From Actinomortierella ambigua (taxonomy: Eukaryota > Mortierellomycota > Mortierellomycetes > Mortierellales > Mortierellaceae): a stretch of DNA of 33,443 nucleotides. Position numbers and translations under genes: made by a program. Below, piece after piece: positions 13,001-22,794 of the stretch (the stretch's first letter is position 1; each line of letters opens with the position of its first letter). The notes under the pieces were generated by a model. It had not been told where the DNA came from. It searched no databases and saw only the letters and a list, made by a program, of their open reading frames with translations. The stretch is taken from assembly GCA_016098155.1 (NCBI GenBank), contig JAAAJB010000391.1, positions 1 to 33,443 of the forward strand, in the 5' to 3' direction.

Positions 13001-16000
13001 CCAGAGGTCTGTTCACGGCGGTGCGGGGACGCAGAGCCTTGCGATGGCAGCCGATAGCGAGCAATCTCCATCGGAGTACTCGCCGCAGACGCACTATTAG
13101 AGTGGTGGTGGTGGTGTTGGTGGTGGTGGTGGTGCGGATTGTACTGTTGCTGTTGTTGTTGAAGTTGTTGTTGTTGTTGTTGTTGCTGCTGCTGCTGTTG
13201 ATGCTGCTGCTGCAACAGCTGTTGATACTCCAGTTCGTGAAAGCTTTGGCGCGACTTGCGGTGCAAAGGCTGTGATGGCTGCTGCTGGAACTGGAGAGGC
13301 TCGGAGGCCTGACCCTGCTGCTGTTGCTGATGAACCCAGGTTTGTGGGACCTGGGGAATGATGGCACTGATGGACTGGCGTGACGACTTTGCTGGCAGCG
13401 ACTGTCGGTGTGGACTGGCGGATGGAATGTAGGCTTGAGTCAAAAAAAAAGGAAGAAGAAGAAAAAGTGTGTGGGTACAAAAGTGAGTGTCGTTGGCCCG
13501 TTGTGTCGAAAGGGTGAGAAAAAAGAAAGAAGGACCAAAAAAAAAATAAGGTATAAAATGGAGGACGCGCTGTTCAGGTTTTGTCTGAATGGGGCATGGT
13601 GCCGAAACACGCGATGGGAGAAGGGATGGTAAAAAGGGAGAAAGGGATGAGGACAGACAGGTCTGTTTGCCCGAGCGTCATGCAGAAAGAAGGAAAGGGA
13701 GAAGGGAGAGGGACGGTAGAATGCAGCAAGAGGAAAAGAGGGGAAAAGTGAATGAGGGAAAGAGAAAAAGAATGAATGTATGAATGAATGATGGATGACC
13801 TTGGACTTGTTTCTCCGCCCGAGCCAAAGAAAGGTGGAGAAAAAGAGAGGATAGAGAGGAGGAGGAACAGGAGGAGGAGGAGGGGGAGAATAAGGAAAGG
13901 AGAGAACGAGTGCAGACAGAGATTGAGAGAGAGAGAGAAAGAGAGAGAGAGAGCAGAGCGAGAGCGAGGTGGGGATAGTGGTGGTGGTTGCAAGTATTGG
14001 TGGTGGTGGTGGTGGTTGGGTCAGGGACCATAGAAGCCAACATAGAACGTCGGCAGCCGACTAACCAACCAATGGAGGTGGGGGAGGAGGGGGTGGCCAT
14101 CAGCAGCCAGTCTTTTCTATCCCTCTCTCTCTCTCTCTCTCTGTCAAAACCCCAACGCGCATTCACTTTCACACTCACACCATAGAGAAAAGACATACAG
14201 AAGAGGATCCAGGAGGACCCAGCGGAGGAGCAAAGTGAAGCAGAGTGGAGCTGAAGAGGGGAAAAGGGTGGGGTGGGGTGGGTTGGACGGGTGGATGGAC
14301 AGGATGGGGTGGAGTGAGGAAGGAGAAGGGAGTGAAGAAGAACAACAACTGCTGACCGACTACACCGACCACCATGCTCCTCCTCCTCCTCCTCCTCCTC
14401 TTCTTCTTCTTTGTCTCAAGACAAGATATATACCTCCACATTGTCCCTCTCCTGCTACCCTGTCTGTCTGTCTCCTTCTCCCCTTGCAAAACTCGACTCC
14501 AGAGAGAGAGAGAGACTTTAGAACACTTGATTCTTCAATTCCTCTCTCCCTATCCTCTACTTTCCTCTCTCTCTCTCTCTCTCTCCTTTTTCATATTGAA
14601 GCAACAAAAGTCCAACAGCTCGTGCCTGACATGCTACAGCAAAATTGCCTAGAAACGCACGACACGCGAGTGTTTGTAAAACGAGGCGTTTGGTAGACGG
14701 CGTTTGTTGGTGTAGGATGTGTGTGGTGGTGGTGGTGGTGGTGTGTGTATGTGTGTGTTATTGTGGAGATGAGGTGAGTTGGCTGGCTGACTACTAGAGC
14801 AAAAAATTGACGTTGTTCTCGTGCTCCATCCATCCATGCCTACAACACACACACATGCAACCTTGGTCGTCCTCCCTCTCCCCTTTTTTAAATGTTGTCT
14901 TCTTGCCCCGCTCGAAGCACACATACATACACACAAAACGCTGTACGTACCATGTGTGCTCCAACTTGTTGGCTCTCCAGCCTACATATACACGGTCATC
15001 AATCTCCATCCATGTCTTGCAACCCATCCGCACATGTTCCCTCTCTGCTGTTACCCGCTTTGTCTCTTATTGTTGTTGCTGCAACAATCCCTTTTATCCA
15101 CTTCCTATTAGCTCAGGGAAAGGAAGATTGGATCGTTGTGGCCCGAGCTGAGCACAAAGAGAAGCGAAAAAAAAGAGACTCGGTGCGGGACTTGGGCCCT
15201 GAGTGCCGTTGCCCCCCCCCTGTGCGACAATGCTGTATGCTGGCCAATGTTCCTTCAAACCTTGCCTCTCCCAACCCCCCCCTCTTTCCTTCCTTCTTTC
15301 TCTCTTTCCTTCTTTCTGTCTTTTGGTACATTGGCTCGTGTTCTTCCCAGTTCATTCATTTCCCGTTGCTCCTCTCGTTGACTCCTTGCTCTCTTTTTTT
15401 TTTTGGGTCTTGAAATGGGCAAGAGGATGAATATAAAATCCAATGATGGAAGAGTGATAAATGTAATGTGCATGCAACCAGGGGAGACACGTCGGATCCG
15501 ATCCACTTTGTCTTTTGAGACGTAATTGGGCGTTTTGGGTCGGTTATATCAATCGCTCCAATATCTCGTCGCCTGCTTGTTCTCCTCCCTGGAACAAAAG
15601 ATGGCTCTCCGGCTCTCTCTCTCTTTCTTTCTCTCTTTCTTTTACCAAGCTTCCCTCTCTCTCTCTCTCTCTCTTCTTTTTTCCCGCTTTGAATTTCATT
15701 TCTTGGGTCAAGCGGAAAGGAGAAAGGGGAGTAAGGGAGAGGAGAGGGTATGAACGAGGCGGACTACTGCAGGGTGTTGGAAGCCCTTGACATGCGCAAG
15801 CGCGGGAGAGTGAGATAGTGAAAGGGACGAGGCGGGACAAAATAATAACACCCATACAAAAACACAACCCAGCACACCCACGGGCCAGCCAAAACAGACA
15901 CACACACACACACACACACACAAAGGGCAGCAATAACCAACGATGAGGAGGAATGGGATGATGAGGGGGGAGGTGAGGGGAAGGGGAAGGGGAGGTTTAC

Positions 16001-17146
16001 GTGTGTGTAGAAAATAAAACAGAAAAAGTTGGGAAAGAAAAATATCCAAGCCTTACGTGCGTTGAGATAGTCGTGCTGTGCGCCGCGCGGATCGACTGAT
16101 TCTCCTGCCACAGTCATTGGCGACGGGTGCGATTCCACTACAAAGTCGTGGGCAGCCAGGCTCTTGGGTCGTTTGCTTCGAGGTGTGATGGTCACAGGGG
16201 TTGGAGGACCTGGTGTAATAGACATGGAATCAACGGAATAGTGGTGTGAATAGGGCCGACCGTTGGCGCTGATGCCGACGTTGTTGATATTGATGCTACC
16301 GTTATTGTTGTTGTTGTTGATAACATGATGTTGTGATGGTTGGACATCCATTGCAATTTTCGCTTCCCCTCCTCGACCGTTATTGCTGCTGGTCACGCTG
16401 ATGCCATAATCGGCCATACCGTTGCCACTGTTGTCTCCACATGCTCCAGATGTTGACATTGGGTAGTATTGCTGCTGTAGCTGCTGCTGCTGCTGCTGTT
16501 GATGAAAATGATGCTGTAGCGACTGCTGCTGCTGCTGTTGCTGCTGCTGGAGTTGCTCGAGTGGCAATGGTGGAAGTGGAGGGGGTGGCGAGTGATGTTG
16601 TTGCGAAAAGTGATGTGGGTGATCTGGGTAGGATGCGCTCTGGAAATGCATGATCTCTCCAGCCTGGCCATAGCTGGCCGGTGCGGTGAATGGTGGTGGC
16701 GAGTACAGACTTCCTCCGGTAGATCCGCGTGCCGACATGCGTCGCAGCGAAGGAGGTCGCGGTTTGGATCCAGTCCTGGATGACGATGAAGGCGATGTTG
16801 GCTGGAACTGATGTGGATGTTGGGAAGTCTGGCTGTGTTCTGGAAAAGGGTATTGTTGCTGCTGTTGTTGTTGTTGTTGTCGTCGTTGCTGCTCCTGCTC
16901 CCGGTCCTGCTCCTGCTCCTGGCCTTGTTGGTAGCTAAACGATGCGTCCATGGGGCTATAGGGTTGCTGCAGATAGTCGTACGCACCAACAGGGGTCTTT
17001 GGCGCCACATAGGATTGCCGCCTATTGCTGGGCGTTTCTTGACGGTGGAGATGCATGTGATGGTCTTGGTGGTGATACTGATGCATTGAATGCACATGGT
17101 GGCCTGCGGCAGCGGCAGCAGCAGGGTCACTGTACTCGTAGTCCAT
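7050..17146 (-). CDS. Class II DYRK-family protein kinase, very large, Gln/His/Ala-rich
   Basis: Eight exons on the minus strand: 17146-16057, 13433-12998, 12525-10629, 10511-9446, 9256-9033, 8909-8682, 8569-8257 and 8128-7050. They total 6,333 nt (about 2,110 residues) and all phases close. A NAPA-like segment ([17 protein letters not shown]) precedes the DH box, which reads [17 protein letters not shown]. The kinase domain has the glycine loop GKGSFG (1524-1529), the catalytic Lys1546, HCDLKPEN (1641-1648), DFG (1663-1665), the DYRK activation-loop Y-T-Y (1675-1677), and SRFYRSPE. The pattern fits DYRK2/DYRK4 and yeast Pom1, which autophosphorylate the second loop Tyr and then act on Ser/Thr in polarity and cell-cycle control. 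Large flanking regions are disordered, with poly-Gln, poly-Ala and poly-His. The start is uncertain: an in-frame ATG also lies at 17179. The 2.6-kb first intron is the weakest join; exons from 12525 onward are firm. Confidence 0.9.
7445..7525 (-). repeat. Poly-Gln/poly-His coding repeat in the DYRK C-terminal tail
   Basis: On the plus strand this is a mixed GTT/GCT run followed by ATG/GTG units. On the coding strand it reads as about 19 Gln codons (mixed CAA and CAG) preceded by a His run. Mixed codons suggest amino-acid-level maintenance rather than a pure DNA microsatellite. Confidence 0.85.
11357..11410 (-). repeat. Poly-Ala coding run in DYRK exon 3
   Basis: A run of GCN codons (GCA, GCG, GCC mixed) giving about 18 consecutive alanines between SRTPGG and a Thr-Ser segment. 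It is part of the long disordered region before the kinase domain. Confidence 0.85.
12015..12105 (-). repeat. Long poly-Gln coding run in DYRK exon 3
   Basis: A mixed CAG/CAA run encoding over 20 Gln with one interrupting Leu, flanked by VSQ and MDGGAMD. Similar but shorter runs lie at about 13146-13213 (exon 2) and at about 16480-16555 and 16850-16880 (exon 1). Confidence 0.85.
12700..12785. repeat. Pyrimidine tandem repeats in DYRK intron 2
   Basis: CCAGACCAGG units lead into (CCCTT)n and then a 12-base CCCTGTTGCCCTG-type repeat present about three times. It lies inside the intron between 12998 and 12525 and is non-coding. Confidence 0.75.
13434..16056 (-). other. Long (2.6 kb) microsatellite-packed first intron of DYRK
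   Basis: Lies between the GTAAGG donor at 16056 and the CTCAAG acceptor at 13434. It holds (GA)n at about 13921-13952, (GGT)n at 13979-14018, (CT)n at 14121-14142, (CTC)n at 14374-14412, (CT)n at 14560-14588, (GTG)n at about 14725-14745, (CT)n at 15655-15672, and (CA)n at 15898-15921. No exon is supported on either strand. It may hide an alternative promoter, because exons 2-8 could be transcribed without exon 1. Confidence 0.6.
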
Positions 17147-17868
17147 GGGAGCAAACAGGGGAAAGGAATGGCAAACCAAATGCTCGTGGTCAATGACAAT
17201 GCAATGTCAATGCCAGGAACAGAAGGGAAGATAGGGAGGGCGGGGACGAGGGCAATGCTGTGGAGGAGAAAGGAGGGAGGGAGGGAAGGATGGAAGAGAG
17301 AGAGAGAAAAAGCAGGAAGGGCGGGAAGGGAGAGACGCAATGGGAAATCAACGACAAGGAACGCAAATGGCAAATGGACCCCCCCCCTCCCCCCAATTCG
17401 TATAGAGTGCCCTTCTTCCCCCGCAACACTGGGATGCAGACCTCCTCCCCCCCCCTCTTCCCAACCACCACCAACAGACTCTAATTACCGCATTTGTTGA
17501 GCACTACTGACAACCCTTTCAACTTTTTCTCCGTCTCCTGTGCTCTTTCGGAGCAAAAAGAGTGGATGGGGAAAGGGAATGACAAAAAGGAAGACTCAAA
17601 CTTTCTTTCTTACCAGTTGCAGCACTGTGCTGCACACAGAGTCTGTTGCTAGGAAAGGACGCTGAGGAATGAACGACAATGGAGGGCGGGAACTTTACAG
17701 CGATCGATCGGGCGGGAGGTGGAAGGAAGCCTGGACTGGATAATATGAACCATCCAGTTCCATCCTTTGTTTTATTCATGGCAAATACACGGAAGAGGAA
17801 GAGAGGAAGAGGAGGAGGACTGAAAGTATGCCATACCGTTCGTCCGTCAACTCTTCTTTATTTTGCTC
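17147..17868. other. Spacer between DYRK 5' end and VMA22 3' end
   Basis: Contains the presumed DYRK promoter and 5' UTR, rich in G/A and C homopolymers, with no TATA-like element I would defend. On the minus strand, AATAAA at 17862-17857 lies seven bases after the VMA22 stop codon and may be its poly(A) signal. No coding exon is supported. Confidence 0.5.
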
Positions 17869-19152
17869 TCAGGCAACCATGGGGAGCACGTCAGTCTTGC
17901 GCTGCTCGAGGGTGCGGATTTGGCGCTCAATGGCGAGCAATTGCAAGCGGATGGTCATCAGCTCCGACATATCTTGGAGACCTAATGGGGGGATGATGAG
18001 CCCAGTCAGGCCCAGCCCACCGTTTCGCATCATCCAGTGTAGGTCGTTTCGTTGTTGGGTGGGTCGAGTTGTTTACATGGTCACCAACAGAAAGGAGCAA
18101 ACAGTTGGAGTGGCGGGAAGGGGGGGGGGAAGGAAAAAAGTGGGAAGAGGGGAAAGGGGGAGAGAAATGAAACGTGTGAAATAGGATTAGTTCCCATGGA
18201 CTGGAAATTGAACGGTCTTACCCTACCCTTGGACACCCTGTTGTCCTGCTCCCGCCCAATAAAAAAAATACCATCCTCCTCATTTACCTCCACGGAATGA
18301 GCTTTGTGCATTCCTCAAAGGTGCTGGAGCAAAAACCCCAAACCACCGGAGCGGATCGCGCGATGCCTCTTTTTTCTCGGCTTTGTCTGCTTGTGTGTCC
18401 ACATCTTCGTCGTCGCCATTGTCCGTTGCAGCGGCAGCAGACTCGGCGCCGATCTTGGCGCCACGTGTTGCTGTTGCGTTGCTCACGTCCCATGACAATC
18501 CCTCTGCTCGTCCTCCTCTTTCCTCTCGTCCACCTCCCCGTCGTCGAAGGCCCTGGTGGTCAACAGACGTTTCATTTGGCACAACACCATGCTCTTGGCC
18601 ATCGGTCTGATGATCCTGATCCTGATCCAGCTGATGTATCTCCTTGGGAATCTCTGTCAAACTCGTCCTGCCATCCTCTGTGACACTCCTAGAAGTAGAG
18701 AGAGAGAGAGAGAGAGTCAGACTCAGAACGCGAGAAAGCGGTAGGCCCCAACAAAAACCGCGATACTTGGACACTTACAGTCCAACAAGTGCCTTCATGC
18801 GATTGTCGTAGCAGTCGGACGACACGTTCCGCGGACCCATGATGTACTTGGCTTGAGCAATCTGTTCTCGCCCCTGTCATCGACACAGCAATGGGATGCG
18901 TGTTATTCAGCGAGGGCGGATGAGGTTGGTTCGTTGACTCTGCTGCTGCTGAACAGGCTAGACTAAAGAGACATCGAAACGCGCCTACTCTACTGTTGTA
19001 TCTTGTTATCTTGCACTCACCTCCTGGAGGTGCTTGGTCATTGTGGCCATGGCGTTCAGGTGTGTGTCGACGAGGTGCATGTATTCGAGCACCAGCTCAT
19101 CCAAGCGGGCACAGACGTCTTCCTGAGTGGTGAGCTGGGTAGCAGTGTCCAT
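17869..19152 (-). CDS. VMA22: V-ATPase assembly factor Vma22 / CCDC115 homologue
   Basis: Four exons on the minus strand: 19152-19021, 18873-18779, 18688-18288 and 17981-17869. They total 741 nt, giving 246 residues, and phases 0, 2 and 1 all close. The N-terminus is a helical segment (RLDELVLEYMHLVDTHLNAM), followed by AKYIMGPRNVSSDCYDNRM, which matches the AKARYAMG...Y..RM block of CCDC115. After an acidic Asp/Ala-rich linker comes DPLRWFGVFAPAPLRNAQSS, the family signature (DPL.WFG...P..LR.AQ.SF), and a C-terminal coiled coil (ELMTIRLQLLAIERQIRTLE). Vma22 works with Vma12 and Vma21 in the ER to assemble the membrane sector of the vacuolar proton pump. An in-frame ATG at 19242 would add a Cys/Phe/Leu-rich leader translated from an (AAAGC)n repeat; I reject it. 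Confidence 0.9.
18698..18716. repeat. (GA)n microsatellite at the 3' end of VMA22 intron 2
   Basis: On the coding strand it is (CT)n just before ACTTCTAG, the acceptor of exon 3, so the simple repeat serves as the polypyrimidine tract. Confidence 0.85.
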
Positions 19153-19652
19153 TGGGCGCAATTCAATTTCAGGTAATGGAAATGAAAAGAAAATGCACAG
19201 GCAGTAGAGTAAAGTAAAGCAAAGCAAAGCAAAGCAACGCAAGGCCAGCCCCCCCTGGAATCGTGCAGCTCGGGAGGCTTAAGATTTGAGGGGGGGCTGT
19301 GGGGTGAGTCCAGCTAATTTATAGGGTCGTAAGTAAGAGAGAAAGCGCTGGCTGGCTGGCTGGCTGGCTGGGTTCAGACCTTTGTCGGAATGCTTTCACC
19401 TCCTCAGAATTGATTGCATTCTCCCGAATCCATCACTGCTTCTCCTCCCCCCACTTGTTTCTCCTCTATTCTGCCTAAAGAGCCCATATATACCTTTCCT
19501 GTTGTTTGTGTGTGTGTGTGTTTTTCTTTTTTCTTTCCTTCTTGTACTCTATCTCCTCATCGCACGGCCTCAATCTTCCACCACCCCACCCCCCTACCTT
19601 TCACGCTACCCTACCGCTACGGATCAGCCCTCTAAAACAAACCCTGCCCAAC
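19153..19652. promoter_or_regulatory. Bidirectional promoter region of VMA22 and the chorismate-lyase-like gene
   Basis: Five hundred bases between two divergent start codons. It has an (AAAGC)n run at about 19208-19236, a (CTGG)n run at about 19349-19370, TATATA at 19487-19492 on the plus side (about 160 bases before the plus-strand ATG), and (GT)n at about 19507-19521. That both genes share regulatory elements is inferred from geometry only. Confidence 0.5.
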
Positions 19653-20737
19653 ATGACTCAGCCAACAATGTTTGAAAGGAGTCTTCCGGCCACGCCGATT
19701 GTCAAGATTCCTGGTCACTATGGCGACATCATGTCCAAGAGGTATGTGTATAGAAATACTCTGGGGTGTGCTGTGCTCTCGTTCCTTTGAGGAAAACCCA
19801 TGGCGACGAGTAAAGAATGGCTTCCTTCCTCCGGATTTCCGCCTCCTAACATCCCCGGGCTGCGCTGTGGAGCGCGTCGCTCTCTCACCTCCTTCCCAAA
19901 ATAGGGAAACCTCACTCACGCTTCCGGACGGATTCACCGGTTTTGAGCGTATTCTCCTGACGGCCAACGGCAACCTACAGCGACTACTGAGGTGAGTTTG
20001 TTGTTGTTTTCCCCCCTGACGTTGTTCTTGCTGTGTTTGGTTTCTTCTTGTTGTGGCTGTTGCTGTCCATGGTTGCAATGATGGGCAGATCTCTCGATCG
20101 TATCGGCAATGGCATCGGTAATGGAATGGCATCGGCTGATCGACGCAAGTTCGAATCCACCCCCTTGTAGGATGGACCACCCAATCGCATATTGCTAACC
20201 CCTTTATGTATTTTTTGCCAACCTCCTTTCTTTCTTGTGGTGTTGGGTCCACTGTGAATTGTTCATAGCGCATTCTTCAACAAACCCGTCAAGGTCGAGA
20301 TCCTAGACAACAACAAGGTCGCCCTTCGCAGCGACGAAGATGCCTCAGTCATGGCTCGCTACCATCGTGAAGTCAATCTGCTCTGCGAGTCCAAGGTCGT
20401 CTGCAACGCCAAGAGCCAGGTGCTTGTCAGCGACAAGGAAATCTATGATCTCGTCGCCAACAAGGGCGTGGGCATTGGCCAGATCTTTCGCTACCTCGAC
20501 CGGCTCCCTTCCTTTGACCTCCATGGCCTCGGTCGCACCGAAAACACCTTTTGGCGAGAGTACTCGCTCCGCATCCCCGGCGTTGATTGTCGCCTGCTCG
20601 AAGTCTTTCCCTCCACCTTGTCCGAAGATGGATGGCTCGACAAGGCCCCCGACAACATCTCTTGGGATGTCGAGCTGTCGGCCGATGACAAGATAGCATG
20701 GGTCACGCCCGACAACGGCAAGGAGCCGCAGCCGTAG
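19653..20737 (+). CDS. Conserved protein with chorismate-lyase-like pattern, function unknown
   Basis: Three exons: 19653-19741, 19905-19991 and 20269-20737. They total 645 nt, giving 214 residues with phases 2 and 2. Residues 44-66 read ERILLTANGNLQRLL then SAFFNKPV, followed by VEILDNN. The order 'leader-LL-x(3)-G-x-L-x-R-L', then a short beta segment, then a strand with REVNLLCESKVVCNAKSQVLV recalls the chorismate lyase (UbiC)/UTRA-like fold, in which Arg and the downstream 'R.V.L' strand hold an aromatic acid. That fold match is from memory and is weak. Substrate and role are unknown; fungi are not known to use UbiC to make 4-hydroxybenzoate. A second in-frame ATG lies five codons downstream. 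An AATAAA at about 20831 may be the poly(A) signal. Confidence 0.82.
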
Positions 20738-20853
20738 TTTGAATGCGGAAACGTGTAGACTAGTAGATCCTCCTTTTCATTCATTCACTCCTTCTGTTTT
20801 ACTCCCTCGCCTTTTTTTTTCTAATGGCGAAATAAATAGACTAAGATTCATCG

Positions 20854-22075
20854 TCATAGAGAAGACATGGGTACGGTCACCTGCCACTGAACCTTTCGAA
20901 TATTCTCATCCGTGGTCCGAGTGACCTTGCCATCTCGGAGCAGCTTCTGAAGATGCAGCAAGACTTGATGTTCTGCCGCATCATGAATAGTCACTGGGTA
21001 GGCTGCATAGATCACCTCGACAATCTGGCGAGCCGTCTTGGCCGACGTCACCGCGGGATCGTTGTTGACATTGCCTGGTGCTGTTGCTGCAGCAGCGGAG
21101 GGAGAAGAGGTCGAAGATGGAGAAGAGGCCTGAGGATCCTTGCTTAGCAACACCTGCATGATCTGCTTTTCACGCTCCAGGCGATGCTGGATGTACTCGC
21201 GGATCTTGCCCACGCCATCCTCAATGACGGGGCCATGTCCGGGGAAGATGGCAAAGTTGTCGATGGCGAGTTCCTCAGTGAGCCTGATTTGACGCTCGAG
21301 CGAGCGGATGTAGCTACTGAGGTCCTCAAAGACGGCTGTGCCCTGGCCGAGCACGCAATCGGCCGTGAAGAGGATCTTTTCCTCTTTGAGAAAGAAGCTC
21401 AAGTGGTCGGAAGTATGGCCCGGCGTATGCAGCGTCAGCAGCGTCGTCGACTCGTCGACCTTGATCTCCTCCATGTCTTTCAAGGGCTCGAACCGGGTGT
21501 CCTCATCATCATCGTCGTCGTGCTCTGGGCAGGGGTACTTGAAGATGCGAGGGCCGAGGGCCGAGTGTTTGTCTACACCGGAAAGCGCCTTGGCCGCGGT
21601 AGTTGAGGGTGGGTTACCCATCTGGATGTTGCGACTGGCCAAGAAGGTATGAATGTCCTTGACACCACCGACGTGGTCGTGGTGCCAGTGACTGCAGACG
21701 ACCCTGTCGATGACGGTGTCTGCTGGCAGCTCGTTCTCGAGAGCGGCCTTGAAAACATCCAGGTACTCGGGACGGCCCTCGCCTGTGTCAAGCAACAATC
21801 GGCTTTTGCCTTTGCCGATCAGGTATGTATTGGTACCTACAAGGTAACACGGATGGATGGTGTTTCACGAAGGACAATATTGTGGGGAAAGAAGGGTTGT
21901 TGCAACATTTAGCCAGAGCGGAGAAAAAAAAATAGGGCTTCATATCCGTAGAGAGAATGAGAGAAAGAGAGACTGAGGTACCTTGCAAGGTGAACTTGCC
22001 GGGGTTTTGGCCCAGGATGCGAAGGACTCGCTCTGACAGGCGGGTAATGTTGGGAAGGCGCTCCAAGGATTCCAT
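20854..22075 (-). CDS. LACTB2: LACTB2-like metallo-beta-lactamase-fold hydrolase/endoribonuclease
   Basis: Two exons on the minus strand, 22075-21982 and 21836-20854, totalling 1,077 nt and 358 residues, joined in phase 1. The N-terminus reads RVLRILGQNPGKFTLQGTNT, matching the [22 protein letters not shown] start of animal LACTB2. The metal ligands are complete: H81-W-H83-H-D85-H86, H172 in HTPGHTSDH, D191 in FTADCVLG, and H232 in PGHGP. C-terminal helices with VEVIYAAYP and LLLHLQKLLRDGKV match the family's winged-helix-like tail. Human LACTB2 is a mitochondrial single-strand RNA endonuclease. A His/Asp-rich insert (HDDDDDEDTR, 137-146) and a Ser/Ala-rich insert are lineage-specific. An in-frame ATG at 22141 would add 22 residues; see findings. 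The 3' end lies 116 bases from the neighbouring convergent gene. Confidence 0.93.
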
Positions 22076-22794
22076 GGCGGTTCGGCTGGCGGAAGGAAGG
22101 AATGAATGAATGGGAAGCAGATTGGGAGAACAAGAATGCAATCAACTCTATTCTTTATGTCATGCAACGGCTTGTCAGGCACTGTTGGCGCCACAGTCAA
22201 CCACCCATTCAAGTATGAGACACAGCTGGCCCTGCGACACACACATTCCTTCTGCTTCTGCTGCTGCTCTTGCCTCTATCCCTGCCCTCGGCCCCTGGTG
22301 TTTGACCACAAAGTGGGAGGATGGACACACCGGGCATCTGCCAAGGTGCCGGCCGTTGTCCCCTTCCCTCGGGTCGGGGTCTTTCGAGTCCAAAGTGATC
22401 GGACAATGGAATGCGTGGAACACAGGCGAGTTTGGAAGGATTGGCTGTGTGAAAACTATTCGACGTAGTATAGTTTACCATGGACAGCTGGATCTAGCTA
22501 TGCTTTGTAGACATGCTTTGTAGGACAGCTGTAGCCAACTCCCGAGGAGGACAGGATGCCAATGCCCCCCTCTTTCTCTCTCTCTCTCTCTCTCTCCCTC
22601 TCTCCCCCTCGCTCTCTCTTCTCCTGCTGCTCTGTGTGTGTGGGAGCATCGATGGTTCGACTGCCAGTCACGAAATCTCGAATCGAGTGAGGAATCGCCA
22701 CTATTTGAGATGGTACTACAAGCGCGACATCATCATTGCTTCATTGCATTTCTTCATTCAGCCAGTCACCGCCTCTCATTGCATCAACACAGAC
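22076..22794. promoter_or_regulatory. Divergent promoter/5' UTR region (LACTB2-like and disordered protein)
   Basis: Lies between two divergent start codons. A (CT)n microsatellite at about 22572-22620 lies about 175 bases before the plus-strand ATG. The frame upstream of 22795 is open back to 22513, but its translation there is the Leu/Ser repeat of that microsatellite, so it is read as 5' UTR. No TATA box I would defend. Confidence 0.5.

Noticed and set aside
16393..17373. 326-codon open frame offset from DYRK exon 1
   Set aside because: Repeat-driven shadow of the real exon; it lacks domain signal and crosses the true start region.
19153..19242. 30-residue hydrophobic leader on VMA22 as a signal peptide
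   Set aside because: It is the translation of an (AAAGC)n repeat, and known Vma22/CCDC115 proteins begin at the helical segment without a leader.
20140..20172. tRNA T-loop-like string GTTCGAATCC in an intron
   Set aside because: The flanking bases cannot form the T stem and no D or anticodon arm lies upstream at the right distance.
22513..22794. N-terminal 94-residue extension of the disordered protein
   Set aside because: It translates a (CT)n microsatellite and low-complexity leader; the ATG at 22795 begins normal composition.
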